Positions 24,690 to 31,504 of a DNA stretch of 41,011 bases are shown one piece after another; position 1 is the first letter of the stretch; the number at the start of each line of letters is the position of its first letter. This DNA is from a virus, in the IMG/VR virus record IMGVR_UViG_3300024301_000957, positions 1 through 41,011 of that record; one strand, 5' to 3'. The notes beneath the pieces are model-generated. The model was not told the origin of the DNA. It did no database searches and saw only the letters and a program-made list of their open reading frames with translations. A program made the translations under genes and the position numbers.

Positions 24690-25362
24690 AACTACTAAAC
24701 TACATTATGGAAAATATCTATATAAAGTTACCATACGTTCTCCATTGGCTCATATATTTAGAACAGAATTACAACGAAAAGGCAATTTAGCATATGCTAG
24801 TTCAGAATTATTTCGATATGATCAACTTTACAAAGCTGGAAAGACACTTGTAAAAAAATCGTGGAGAAGTATAGACGTAGTTTCTGTAGAAGATTTTTTG
24901 TGTTGTCAAAAAATATATAGATTTTTAAAAAATTCTAGCGACTATCTTGTGCGCTGTGAATATAACACACTTAACATTTATAGTAATAATAAATCATTTA
25001 TTCAAAAATTTACCACACTTAATACATGTACAGAATATTACGAACCTGATCCTACAGCAATTAATTTTTTACAAAACAACACTAATGTTATAGTAATTGA
25101 TAAACCTACAAATTTTCCTATCAAAGTTACGTTTGGACGTAAGCAAGCTAAAAAAGAATTAGGAAAATGGTTAATAGCAAATACTGATAAAGCAAGAGTA
25201 GGACCGGTTCTACTTGACAATTGTTTAGTAGAGGCAAGATGGATAAAAGGACAATATATTTTTATTAGAGATGAAAAAGTATTGTTTATGATACAATTAA
25301 TTTGTGGTGATAATATTAGCCGAATCGACAAATTAGTCTACAAAGAAGATATAGATAAATAA
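24664..25362 (+). CDS. Unrecognised basic 232-residue protein
   Basis: The gene overlaps the end of clpA by 26 bases. The protein is basic, Lys/Tyr/Leu-rich and soluble, with a folded look: YGKYLYKVTIRSPLAHIF near the N-terminus and NVIVIDKPTNFPIKVTFG in the middle. The C-terminal half includes a WLIANTDKARVGP segment and ends in IDK. No known motif is recognised. It lies between the proteostasis cluster and the late promoter box at 25354. Nucleic acid binding is possible from the charge, but not supported by a motif. Confidence 0.55.
   Translation: MLKSVKKFETTKLHYGKYLYKVTIRSPLAHIFRTELQRKGNLAYASSELFRYDQLYKAGKTLVKKSWRSIDVVSVEDFLCCQKIYRFLKNSSDYLVRCEYNTLNIYSNNKSFIQKFTTLNTCTEYYEPDPTAINFLQNNTNVIVIDKPTNFPIKVTFGRKQAKKELGKWLIANTDKARVGPVLLDNCLVEARWIKGQYIFIRDEKVLFMIQLICGDNISRIDKLVYKEDIDK
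25354..25361 (+). promoter_or_regulatory. Late promoter box GATAAATA
   Basis: GATAAATA begins inside the last codons of the upstream gene and ends 27 bases before the ATG at 25389. A TAAGGAACA ribosome-binding stretch follows. It stands at the head of the virion-cargo block, so late transcription of that block is likely. Confidence 0.6.
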
Positions 25363-25388
25363 CATATAATAGAAACTAAGGAACACCA

Positions 25389-25943
25389 ATGGCTTATTTT
25401 GTACGTTTAGTAATGGAAAAACAAGAAGTTTCTCTAGATGAAAGTATCTTCGCAGAACAGCAGATTTATACAGAGAACGATAACAGTTATATAGAAATCC
25501 CTTTAGCAAGAGAGTTAGACGAAAGTGAAGCAGATGAGTATGCTGGCAAATTAGCAAACTATATGTTTGAAATGGGCCATACAGACTTTGACATCGAAAT
25601 TATGGGCGAAGGCGATGTAATTGATGAAGAAACTTACGACGGTGACGAGTTTCATGAAGCATATGGTACTATGTGGTTCAATGAGGACGACGAGCTCGAC
25701 GAAGCAGAATATCAAGGTCGTAAAGTATCACTTGGTAAACCAATGCGTGGCGATGTAAAAAAGTTTAAAGTATATGTCAAAGATCCAAAGACTAAGAATG
25801 TTAAAAAAGTAAACTTTGGTGATCCTAATATGAAAATAAAAAAATCAAATCCAGCACGTAGAAGAAGTTTCCGTGCTAGACACAATTGCGACAATCCGGG
25901 TCCACGTACAAAAGCACGTTATTGGAGTTGTAGAAAATGGTAA
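25389..25943 (+). CDS. Probable virion protein with Cys-containing basic C-terminus
   Basis: This 184-residue protein has an acidic N-terminal two thirds (Glu/Asp-rich, including ELDESEADEYAGKLANY). Its basic C-terminus contains VKKVNFGDPNMKIKKSNPAR, then RRSFRARHNCDNPGPRTKAR and a YWSCRKW end. That C-terminal pattern (RARHxC-x-PGP-x-T-x-ARYWSC) is, from memory, shared by many marine T4-like phage proteins and resembles that of capsid-core or associated proteins. The two Cys could bind metal. It is first in the late block. A structural role is inferred. Confidence 0.6.
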   Translation: MAYFVRLVMEKQEVSLDESIFAEQQIYTENDNSYIEIPLARELDESEADEYAGKLANYMFEMGHTDFDIEIMGEGDVIDEETYDGDEFHEAYGTMWFNEDDELDEAEYQGRKVSLGKPMRGDVKKFKVYVKDPKTKNVKKVNFGDPNMKIKKSNPARRRSFRARHNCDNPGPRTKARYWSCRKW

Positions 25944-26290
25944 TGATTAACGAAATCTTTGACAAGAAAGCAATCGAAGATTTAAAAGTCGGTGATCAAT
26001 TACCATTTGATATTATTGAAGACTTAAATGTTTTCATGAAAAATGATCCAATGTTTTACCGCAAGCAAACATATCCGGCAATGTGTGCTGTACAAAAAGC
26101 AGTACAAAACGGCGGGAAATATAATAAAAAAGACCTACTACCTATGATTGATAAAGCAATTGAGTCTTACTGTACTGAATTCAAAATTCCAAAGCGTCCG
26201 GCAGACATGCTCACTGATGCTGAAAAAATGGAATGTGTATCAAGATTATTAAGAGGTGAGGTAGAGAATTTTCGTAACGGAGAATACTAA
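25943..26290 (+). CDS. Conserved small protein in late block
   Basis: This 115-residue protein starts at an ATG overlapping the previous TAA; another ATG lies six bases upstream. It is soluble, with a MINEIFDKKAIEDLKVGDQL N-terminus and a PMFYRKQTYPAMCAVQKAVQ segment. Its N-terminus resembles a short, cleavable targeting peptide less clearly than its neighbours do. No enzyme motif is seen. Position after the 25389 virion-like gene and before the ligase-like gene suggests a virion or assembly role, which is inference. Confidence 0.55.
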   Translation: MINEIFDKKAIEDLKVGDQLPFDIIEDLNVFMKNDPMFYRKQTYPAMCAVQKAVQNGGKYNKKDLLPMIDKAIESYCTEFKIPKRPADMLTDAEKMECVSRLLRGEVENFRNGEY

Positions 26291-27378
26291 TGCGTTACAG
26301 CGAATTCAAGATACTCACTGAAGCCAAAGTAGGCAGAGAATATAATCATTTAGAAGATCTTGTTTTTATTGATGGTAGTGCGGGTGCTACTAAAGCAATC
26401 GATATTTTACGTAAACTTGGCAGCGATAGCGGAGACGTAGCTATAAAATGGGATGGTTATCCTACTATGTATTATGGTCGTGAACCTAATGGCGAATTTG
26501 TTTTAGTAGGTAAGAACGGTTGGAGTAAAGGACAAACTGCTAAATCTCCACAAGAACTTTACCAATTCATTACAAACACAGGTAAAGGCGAAGACTGGCG
26601 TGAAACATTTGGTAGAGATATGGCTGCTATATTCAGTATAATGGAAGCATCTACTCCAGTTGATTTTAGAGGATATGTTTATGGAGACTTGTTATATCAT
26701 CCTGGTAATCCTGTAGAGTCAACAGCAGAAGGAATAAATTTTACACCTAATTTAGTAACCTATACTGTAGATCCAAACAGTCAATTGGGTAAAAGAATTG
26801 AAAATAGTAAAGTAGGTGTAGTTGTACATACAAAGTATCCAGCATTTGGCGATCCTTCAGGCAAGCCAATTAAGGATGTACAGGAATTAAACAGTAACGA
26901 TGCTGTTGTCTTAGGACAAACATATGTTACACACCAGCCTACTATTGATACTTCTGAAGTAGACAATATAGAAAAATTTGCCAGCCAATATGGTCAAAGC
27001 ATAGATAACTTTCTAGCACCAGTAGCAGGGTTAAGTGATATGAAAAATATAATTTACACTTATGTAAACCAAACTAGCAGAGCAGGTAATCTAAAAGGCT
27101 TAGAAAAAGGATTCTTTGATTGGTTAGCTGGCAGTAAAGTAAGTGCTAATAAACAAGCAAAAATAAATGATATGGCAAAGGCTAATCCTAATGCGTTACC
27201 TGCTGTGTTTAGCTTAGTTAAACAAATTATGAAAGCCAAGGATCATATTATTCAACAACTAGATGACGCTCCTTCAGATGTTAAACAAAGCACTAAAGGA
27301 GAAAAAGGCGGTGAAGGTTATGTGGCGCTAGGAAGCAAAACAAAATTAGTGCCAAGAACAAGGTGGACGCCGTCATGA
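26290..27378 (+). CDS. Ligase-superfamily nucleotidyltransferase-like, capsid-targeted candidate
   Basis: This 362-residue protein has AIKWDGYPTMYYG at residues 51-63, the KxDG motif I of the ATP/NAD-dependent ligase and capping-enzyme superfamily (candidate nucleophile Lys53). FRGYVYGDLLY at about 126-136 resembles motif III. EGYV (342-345) and KLVPR (352-356) near the C-terminus resemble motifs IV and V. The order is right but the spacing is long, so activity and substrate (DNA, RNA or tRNA ends) are uncertain. The N-terminus MRYSEFKILTEA looks like the T4 capsid-targeting sequence with a gp21-type site (I/L-x-E). It overlaps the next gene as ATGA. Confidence 0.55.
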   Translation: MRYSEFKILTEAKVGREYNHLEDLVFIDGSAGATKAIDILRKLGSDSGDVAIKWDGYPTMYYGREPNGEFVLVGKNGWSKGQTAKSPQELYQFITNTGKGEDWRETFGRDMAAIFSIMEASTPVDFRGYVYGDLLYHPGNPVESTAEGINFTPNLVTYTVDPNSQLGKRIENSKVGVVVHTKYPAFGDPSGKPIKDVQELNSNDAVVLGQTYVTHQPTIDTSEVDNIEKFASQYGQSIDNFLAPVAGLSDMKNIIYTYVNQTSRAGNLKGLEKGFFDWLAGSKVSANKQAKINDMAKANPNALPAVFSLVKQIMKAKDHIIQQLDDAPSDVKQSTKGEKGGEGYVALGSKTKLVPRTRWTPS

Positions 27379-29177
27379 AATTCAAAGATATAACAGAAGC
27401 ACCAAAAACAGCAGTTCTAGCATTTGGACGCATGAATCCACCTACAATAGGACATAAAAAATTAGCAGACAAAGTAGCAAGTTTACCTGGCGATCCTTTT
27501 ATCTTTGTAAGTCAAAGTCAAAAGCCAAAAACAGATCCATTAAACTTTCCTGATAAACTAAAATATGCTAAAGCCAGTTTTCCAAATGTAACTGTAGGTA
27601 GTAGCGATGTAAAAACAATTATACAAGCGTTACAAAAAATAGAAAGCATAGGTTATGATAATATTATCTATGTTGCTGGCAGTGATAGAATACAAGACTT
27701 TACTACCTTGATTAACAAGTACAACGGCAAAGAATACAATTTTAACAAAATAGATGTTGTAAGTGCTGGCGAGCGTGATCCTGATGCTGAAGGTGCTGAA
27801 GGCATGAGTGCTAGTAAAATGCGAGCGGCCGCAGCAGCAGGTGACTTTGATAGTTTTAAACAAGGTGTTGCTAATCCAAAAATTGCTCAACAAATGTTTA
27901 CTGATGTAAGAAAAGGAATGGGCATCACAGAAATACTAGGCTTTGCTACTCGTACACCTAAACGCACAAGTATAAAAAAGAAACCTGAGAAGTTTGAACC
28001 AAGTGTACAAGATAGAATTGCTGCTCGAAGAAAAGCAGCAGCAAAGGGTGACAAAGATGCTTGGAAAAGTAAAAAAAAGGTTGACGAAGGTTACAAATTA
28101 CAACTAGAGCGTGACACTGATATGATGGTATTACATATTGTTGATACTGAAACAGGCAGACGTACAGAAGTTCGTGGCAAGCTAGGCTATGAATCAGGCA
28201 ACTATGATCCTAATGACAAATTACACATGCTACTAGATAAAATTGGCAAAAGTGCTGATATTTCGCAGCTAATGAATGGTGAGCCTGTAGGCATTAATCC
28301 AAAGCACCCACAAGGTGCTAGTGCTAAGGCTGCTACTGACAAAGCATATAATGAATCAGACGTGCCGTTGGGCAAGTATCTATTCCATGTAACATATGCA
28401 AGCGGGTTAACAGGAATGTTAAGAGATGGTCACTTAGGTGAACCAGATGAATATTTTAGTATGACAGCAGATCCAAAATATGTAGTGTCGGGCAATCCAG
28501 AAGTACAAATAGTCATCGATACTGCTCGTGTAAGCAAAATGGAAACATTTGAAAAGCATGTAGAAGATTGGGAAAGTACTCCAGGAGCAGGTGATTGGGC
28601 TAAAGGCGACGACGGTGATTTTGAAAGTGAGTACAGGGTAGAAGAAACGATACCTTGGAACTATGTAGTAGCAGTAAAAATCCTAAAGTCTAAAGCAACA
28701 CCAGAAATAATAGAACTAGCAAAAAAACGTGGTGTGAAACTAGTTGGCAAAGATAACAACGTAACTGAAAACGTTGCATATAATGAAAGCACAGAGCTAG
28801 ATAGTCTTAGAAAATTTGTTAGGTCTCAACGAGAAGCACCCGATCAAGTTCTTTATCAAATGATGATGGCGCCAGATACTTATGGACACGCAGCATCAAA
28901 CTTTGTAAGAAGTTGGTATGAGAAAACAAAAGAAGAAAATGGTTTAAATGATGTAGATTCAGCGTTAGAAATAATGGTTGATCAACTTGGAATGAATGAA
29001 AACTTTGCTGATGGTAAAGTAAAAGGCAAAAGCAGACCAGGGCGTGTAAAGCGTTCAGGTGCTAGTTGTAATGGTAGTGTTACAGCACTACGCAAGAGGG
29101 CTAAAAATAGTAGTGGTGAAAAAGCGAGGATGTATCATTGGTGCGCAAACATGAAGTCGGGCAAAAAGAAAAAATAG
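27375..29177 (+). CDS. NMN-adenylyltransferase-like / ADP-ribosyltransferase-like fusion protein
   Basis: This 600-residue protein has several modules. Residues 1-9 (MKFKDITEA) look like a capsid-targeting peptide. Residues about 12-180 are a cytidylyltransferase-like domain with GRMNPPTIGHKKL (HxGH variant IGHK) and SASKMR, the ISSTxxR-like motif of NMN adenylyltransferases. A GITEILG site follows at 183-189, then a basic linker and a small beta module (LHIVDTETGRRTEVRGKLG). Residues about 334-440 look like an ADP-ribosyltransferase fold: LFHVTYASGLTGMLRDG with His338, YFSM, then SEYRVEETIP. The end (540-600) is a Lys-rich tail with Cys and YHWCANMKSGKKKK. It may be proteolytically cut into parts. 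Function is inferred. Confidence 0.65.
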   Translation: MKFKDITEAPKTAVLAFGRMNPPTIGHKKLADKVASLPGDPFIFVSQSQKPKTDPLNFPDKLKYAKASFPNVTVGSSDVKTIIQALQKIESIGYDNIIYVAGSDRIQDFTTLINKYNGKEYNFNKIDVVSAGERDPDAEGAEGMSASKMRAAAAAGDFDSFKQGVANPKIAQQMFTDVRKGMGITEILGFATRTPKRTSIKKKPEKFEPSVQDRIAARRKAAAKGDKDAWKSKKKVDEGYKLQLERDTDMMVLHIVDTETGRRTEVRGKLGYESGNYDPNDKLHMLLDKIGKSADISQLMNGEPVGINPKHPQGASAKAATDKAYNESDVPLGKYLFHVTYASGLTGMLRDGHLGEPDEYFSMTADPKYVVSGNPEVQIVIDTARVSKMETFEKHVEDWESTPGAGDWAKGDDGDFESEYRVEETIPWNYVVAVKILKSKATPEIIELAKKRGVKLVGKDNNVTENVAYNESTELDSLRKFVRSQREAPDQVLYQMMMAPDTYGHAASNFVRSWYEKTKEENGLNDVDSALEIMVDQLGMNENFADGKVKGKSRPGRVKRSGASCNGSVTALRKRAKNSSGEKARMYHWCANMKSGKKKK

Positions 29178-29353
29178 ACTGGGCAGTAGAATACCCAGAC
29201 GGTTATAGCAGAACGTGGAGAGAACACGAAGACATGAGCATTGATGATATAGAATGGGCGCACTACATAGCCAAGTACAAAGAACACGAAGCAAATAGAA
29301 CAAGCACAAACGAAAGAAACAAATACTGGAATGAATATAGAAGATCTAAATGA
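29141..29353 (+). CDS. Small charged protein of unknown function
   Basis: This 70-residue protein begins at a GTG (or the TTG three bases earlier) within the last 37 bases of the fusion gene. It is charged and helical, with VEYPDGYSRTWREHEDMSID and IEWAHYIAKYKEHE. Its end overlaps the next gene by 23 bases. No family is recognised. The non-ATG start and overlaps reduce confidence, but the coding-like composition and continuous overlaps support it. Confidence 0.5.
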   Translation: MRKHEVGQKEKIDWAVEYPDGYSRTWREHEDMSIDDIEWAHYIAKYKEHEANRTSTNERNKYWNEYRRSK

Positions 29354-29594
29354 AGATGCTAGAATCGTAAAAAATGTTAACACTACCGCAGATGTTGATA
29401 TTGATCAAATACCAGTGGAAGCAATTAAATTAGGCAACAAAGTCACAATAGACGGTGTGCCGCCATTTTTACGTGTAGATGGTAAACTAAAAGAACAGCG
29501 TTACACAGCGTATGAATGGAGTGTAATGGAGGGTGGACACAGTTTAGAAGAGCCAGAGGCAAAACCTAAACTGTTTGATTTCGATAAATACTAA
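29331..29594 (+). CDS. Small acidic protein of unknown function
   Basis: This 87-residue protein is acidic and mostly beta-like (IPVEAIKLGNKVTIDGVPPF, then FLRVDGKLKEQRYTAYEWSV). It ends in PKLFDFDKY. No family is recognised and no motif is seen. The late promoter box at 29583 overlaps its last codons. It lies in the middle of the late block and could be a small virion or assembly protein. Confidence 0.55.
   Translation: MNIEDLNEDARIVKNVNTTADVDIDQIPVEAIKLGNKVTIDGVPPFLRVDGKLKEQRYTAYEWSVMEGGHSLEEPEAKPKLFDFDKY
29583..29590 (+). promoter_or_regulatory. Late promoter box GATAAATA
   Basis: GATAAATA ends only five bases before the ATG at 29596. A start site at the usual distance would fall on that ATG, so the box either gives a leaderless message or mainly serves the gene at 29784. 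It lies at the end of the upstream coding region (FDFDKY). Confidence 0.5.
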
Positions 29595-29595
29595 C

Positions 29596-29787
29596 ATGTT
29601 CATTAGAGAGACTTTTAAAAAAACACCATTTTTAATGTTTATGGCTGATTTACGTATCAGACAAAAATTTTATAGCCAAGCTATAAAAGTCCAAACCAGT
29701 GCTCGTAATGTAATTGAAGCACGTAAGCAAATTATGGCACAATATGGTCCAGAAACAAAAATTATCTCACTAAGGAGAATCAAATGA
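29596..29787 (+). CDS. Small basic protein of unknown function
   Basis: This 63-residue protein is basic and helical with MFIRETFKKTPFLMFMADLR and SARNVIEARKQIMAQYGPET. The ATG at 29596 was taken because an upstream ATG at 29575 lies inside the previous gene. It overlaps the next gene by four bases (ATGA). A late box ends five bases before the start. The N-terminus MFIRET has some similarity to the targeting-like peptides of its neighbours but lacks the TE cut site. Confidence 0.5.
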   Translation: MFIRETFKKTPFLMFMADLRIRQKFYSQAIKVQTSARNVIEARKQIMAQYGPETKIISLRRIK

Positions 29788-30347
29788 ATTTACGTGAGAT
29801 TACAGGTGGAGGCAAAGATGCTCATCAAGCAAAAGGCAAAGATCCAATGCCTAAAGCAAAAGGTGGCAGAAAAAAACATCCTTTAAAGCATCAATTAGTA
29901 GGCGATAGTATAGAACATGAACTCGACGAAGCAGCACCTGTTATAGCCGCAGCTATATGGCTTATTAAATGGGCAGCAGTACGTGGCGCATGGCCTGTAT
30001 TAAAGTTTATACTAAAAAGATATGGCGGTAAATTAGCATTTGGCGCAGGAGCAGTAGCAGCAATTGATCAAGGATGGGATTGGGTAATTAGTAAAGTTGG
30101 CGAAGAGTATGCCCAGATGCTTATTGATAACAAATTTGAAATTGGAATGGCAGTAGCATTAATAATGGGTGCTGTAGCATTACAAAAAATCTTTATGAAA
30201 AAGGGTGACGAAATTGTCGCTAAGTATCAAGAGTCAATTAACGAAATGACCAGTGCGGGCGGCATAGCAGCAGTAGCAATGCCAATGGGCACATTACAGC
30301 GTAGAGGCACAAAGCCAAAACGCAAAGCAAAAAAGAAGAACAGATAA
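29784..30347 (+). CDS. Basic virion-internal protein candidate with hydrophobic core
   Basis: This 187-residue protein starts MNLREITGGG, like the targeting peptides of the neighbours. It then has a basic stretch (KGKDPMPKAKGGRKKHPLKH). Two or three hydrophobic segments follow between about residues 50 and 140 (VIAAAIWLIKWAAVRGAW; a Gly-rich AFGAGAVAAI; IGMAVALIMGAVALQKIF). It ends in a Lys/Arg tail (RRGTKPKRKAKKKNR). This pattern fits a DNA-associated internal or ejected protein that could insert into the host membrane. No family is recognised; it overlaps the previous gene by ATGA. Confidence 0.5.
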   Translation: MNLREITGGGKDAHQAKGKDPMPKAKGGRKKHPLKHQLVGDSIEHELDEAAPVIAAAIWLIKWAAVRGAWPVLKFILKRYGGKLAFGAGAVAAIDQGWDWVISKVGEEYAQMLIDNKFEIGMAVALIMGAVALQKIFMKKGDEIVAKYQESINEMTSAGGIAAVAMPMGTLQRRGTKPKRKAKKKNR

Positions 30348-30350
30348 ATA
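30343..30350 (+). promoter_or_regulatory. Late promoter box GATAAATA
   Basis: GATAAATA begins in the last codons of the preceding gene and ends 19 bases before the ATG at 30370. A TCGGAG ribosome-binding stretch follows. This spacing is close to the one before the gene at 5908, and it should drive the virion-like gene at 30370. Confidence 0.65.
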
Positions 30351-30369
30351 GTAGTAATCGGAGAATACT

Positions 30370-31203
30370 ATGACAACAGTAGATGAAAAATCAAAAGGTT
30401 TGTATTACAACGTAAACAAACGTAAGAAAGCAGGAACAAGTCGTCCAAAAAATCATCCTAAAGCGCCAAGCGCACAGGATTGGAAAGATGCTGCTAAAAC
30501 AGCAAAAGAAGACAACCAAATGGGTATGGATCCAAAGCATAGAGAAATCGCTGGCTTAGGACGTAAAATGATCGACATGGCATCTAAGATGACAGGTACA
30601 GATGATAATACACTTATGATGGCAAATGCTTTATCTCGTCTTGGCGACACACTTACAAACTTTGGTGCTAACTTTGGTCCAAAGAGCATGGAAGATGTTG
30701 TAAGAATTACAGGCATGGACAAACCAGTGATCTCCGCACTGATTAAAAAAGCCAAAAGCGACACAGGTTCTTCAACTAACCAAGCAGCAGAAGGCAACGA
30801 GTTTGCTAAAAAAGTTGCTGACTTAAAAGCAAAAGGTGCTAAACCAGGAACTAAGTTTAAAACATCAGACGGTCAAGAACATGTACTTGAAGGTCTTGCT
30901 GATATGGCAGATATTGCCGAGCGTGATCACGAAGTACAAATGGCAAGAGCAGAGCTTTATAAGATTGCCAAGTATAGTATCAAACTACATGACATGATGA
31001 AAAGTATAAGCGAAGCTGAAGGTCTTGAAGGATGGATGCAGAGTAAAATTACTAAAGCAGCAGATTACTTAGGCAGTGTGTATCATACTCTTGATTATGA
31101 TCAATCACCAATTGCTACCGAATCACATAAGTTTACAATGTCAGAAAACGATGTCACTGCGTATAAAAATACATTAGCAGAAAAGATGTCAAAAAAAAAA
31201 TAA
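30370..31203 (+). CDS. Virion-associated protein, zero-frame product ending at A10 run
   Basis: This 277-residue protein has an N-terminal GLYYNVNKRKKAGTSRPKNH stretch that, from memory, recurs in marine T4-like phage virion proteins. A helical domain follows, with IDMASKMTGTDDNTLMMANA. The C-terminal segment GLEGWMQSKITKAADYLGSV is also reminiscent of virion modules. The message reads ATG TCA then nine A and a TAA stop. The run of ten A at 31191-31200 gives MSKKK at the end. In the -1 frame the reading continues to 31343. A late box and a ribosome-binding site precede the start. A structural role is inferred. Confidence 0.65.
   Translation: MTTVDEKSKGLYYNVNKRKKAGTSRPKNHPKAPSAQDWKDAAKTAKEDNQMGMDPKHREIAGLGRKMIDMASKMTGTDDNTLMMANALSRLGDTLTNFGANFGPKSMEDVVRITGMDKPVISALIKKAKSDTGSSTNQAAEGNEFAKKVADLKAKGAKPGTKFKTSDGQEHVLEGLADMADIAERDHEVQMARAELYKIAKYSIKLHDMMKSISEAEGLEGWMQSKITKAADYLGSVYHTLDYDQSPIATESHKFTMSENDVTAYKNTLAEKMSKKK
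31191..31200 (+). other. Run of ten A, candidate slippery site
   Basis: Ten A residues at 31191-31200 stand immediately before the TAA stop of the gene at 30370. A -1 shift on this run would skip the stop and read 48 more codons. The run could also be a sequencing or assembly miscount: nine or ten A would change the protein end. Confidence 0.55.
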
Positions 31204-31343
31204 AGTCAGCCCATAAACACGCAGACAAGTTAAAGAAAGATAAAAAAGCAAAGTCTAGTATCACAAAATGGGCTAAAGACAAAGGAATGGATCCAGAAGG
31301 TGCTATGTACGCAATAGCAATGAATAGGGAGAAAAAGAAATGA
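31200..31343 (+). CDS. -1 frame continuation of the 30370 protein
   Basis: In the -1 frame the sequence is open from the A run to the TGA at 31341-31343. It codes for about 47 residues beginning IKSAHKHADKLKKDKKAK and including a KGMDPEGAMYAIAMNREKKK end. The frame is open back to 31167 but has no ATG, GTG or TTG before the A run, so a separate start is unlikely. Its end overlaps the next gene ATG by four bases (ATGA), the usual coupling here, which supports real coding. The likely expression is by frameshift from 30370, or the A count is wrong. Confidence 0.55.
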   Translation: MKSAHKHADKLKKDKKAKSSITKWAKDKGMDPEGAMYAIAMNREKKK

Positions 31344-31504
31344 AAATATCTGAAGTAACCGATCACACTTGCGAAGAGTGCGGCAATGTAAGTTGGACCA
31401 CATTAGACGAAGAAAAGAAAAAAGGTAGCCACGGAAAAGTATGCTGGAAAGGCTATCGTAGAGGAAAAGGCAATAGTTGCCATAAGGTAAAAGGCGACGG
31501 CTAG
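31340..31504 (+). CDS. Small Cys-rich protein with targeting-like N-terminus
   Basis: This 54-residue protein begins MKISEVTDHTCEECG, with CEEC at 11-14 and two more cysteines at 35 and 47, which could bind zinc. The KGSHGKVCWKGYRRGKGNSC part is basic. The N-terminus resembles those of the targeting-like proteins upstream, though it lacks a TE cut site. It overlaps the -1 frame extension and the next gene (TAGTG). Packaging in the virion is only a guess. Confidence 0.55.
   Translation: MKISEVTDHTCEECGNVSWTTLDEEKKKGSHGKVCWKGYRRGKGNSCHKVKGDG

Noticed and set aside
25365-25370. TATAAT near the late box at 25354
   Set aside because: No -35 box is seen at 16-18 bases upstream, so it is not called as a sigma70 promoter.
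30453-30797. Minus-strand frame of 114 codons under the 30370 gene
   Set aside because: It overlaps a well supported late gene and shows no motif or ribosome-binding site.
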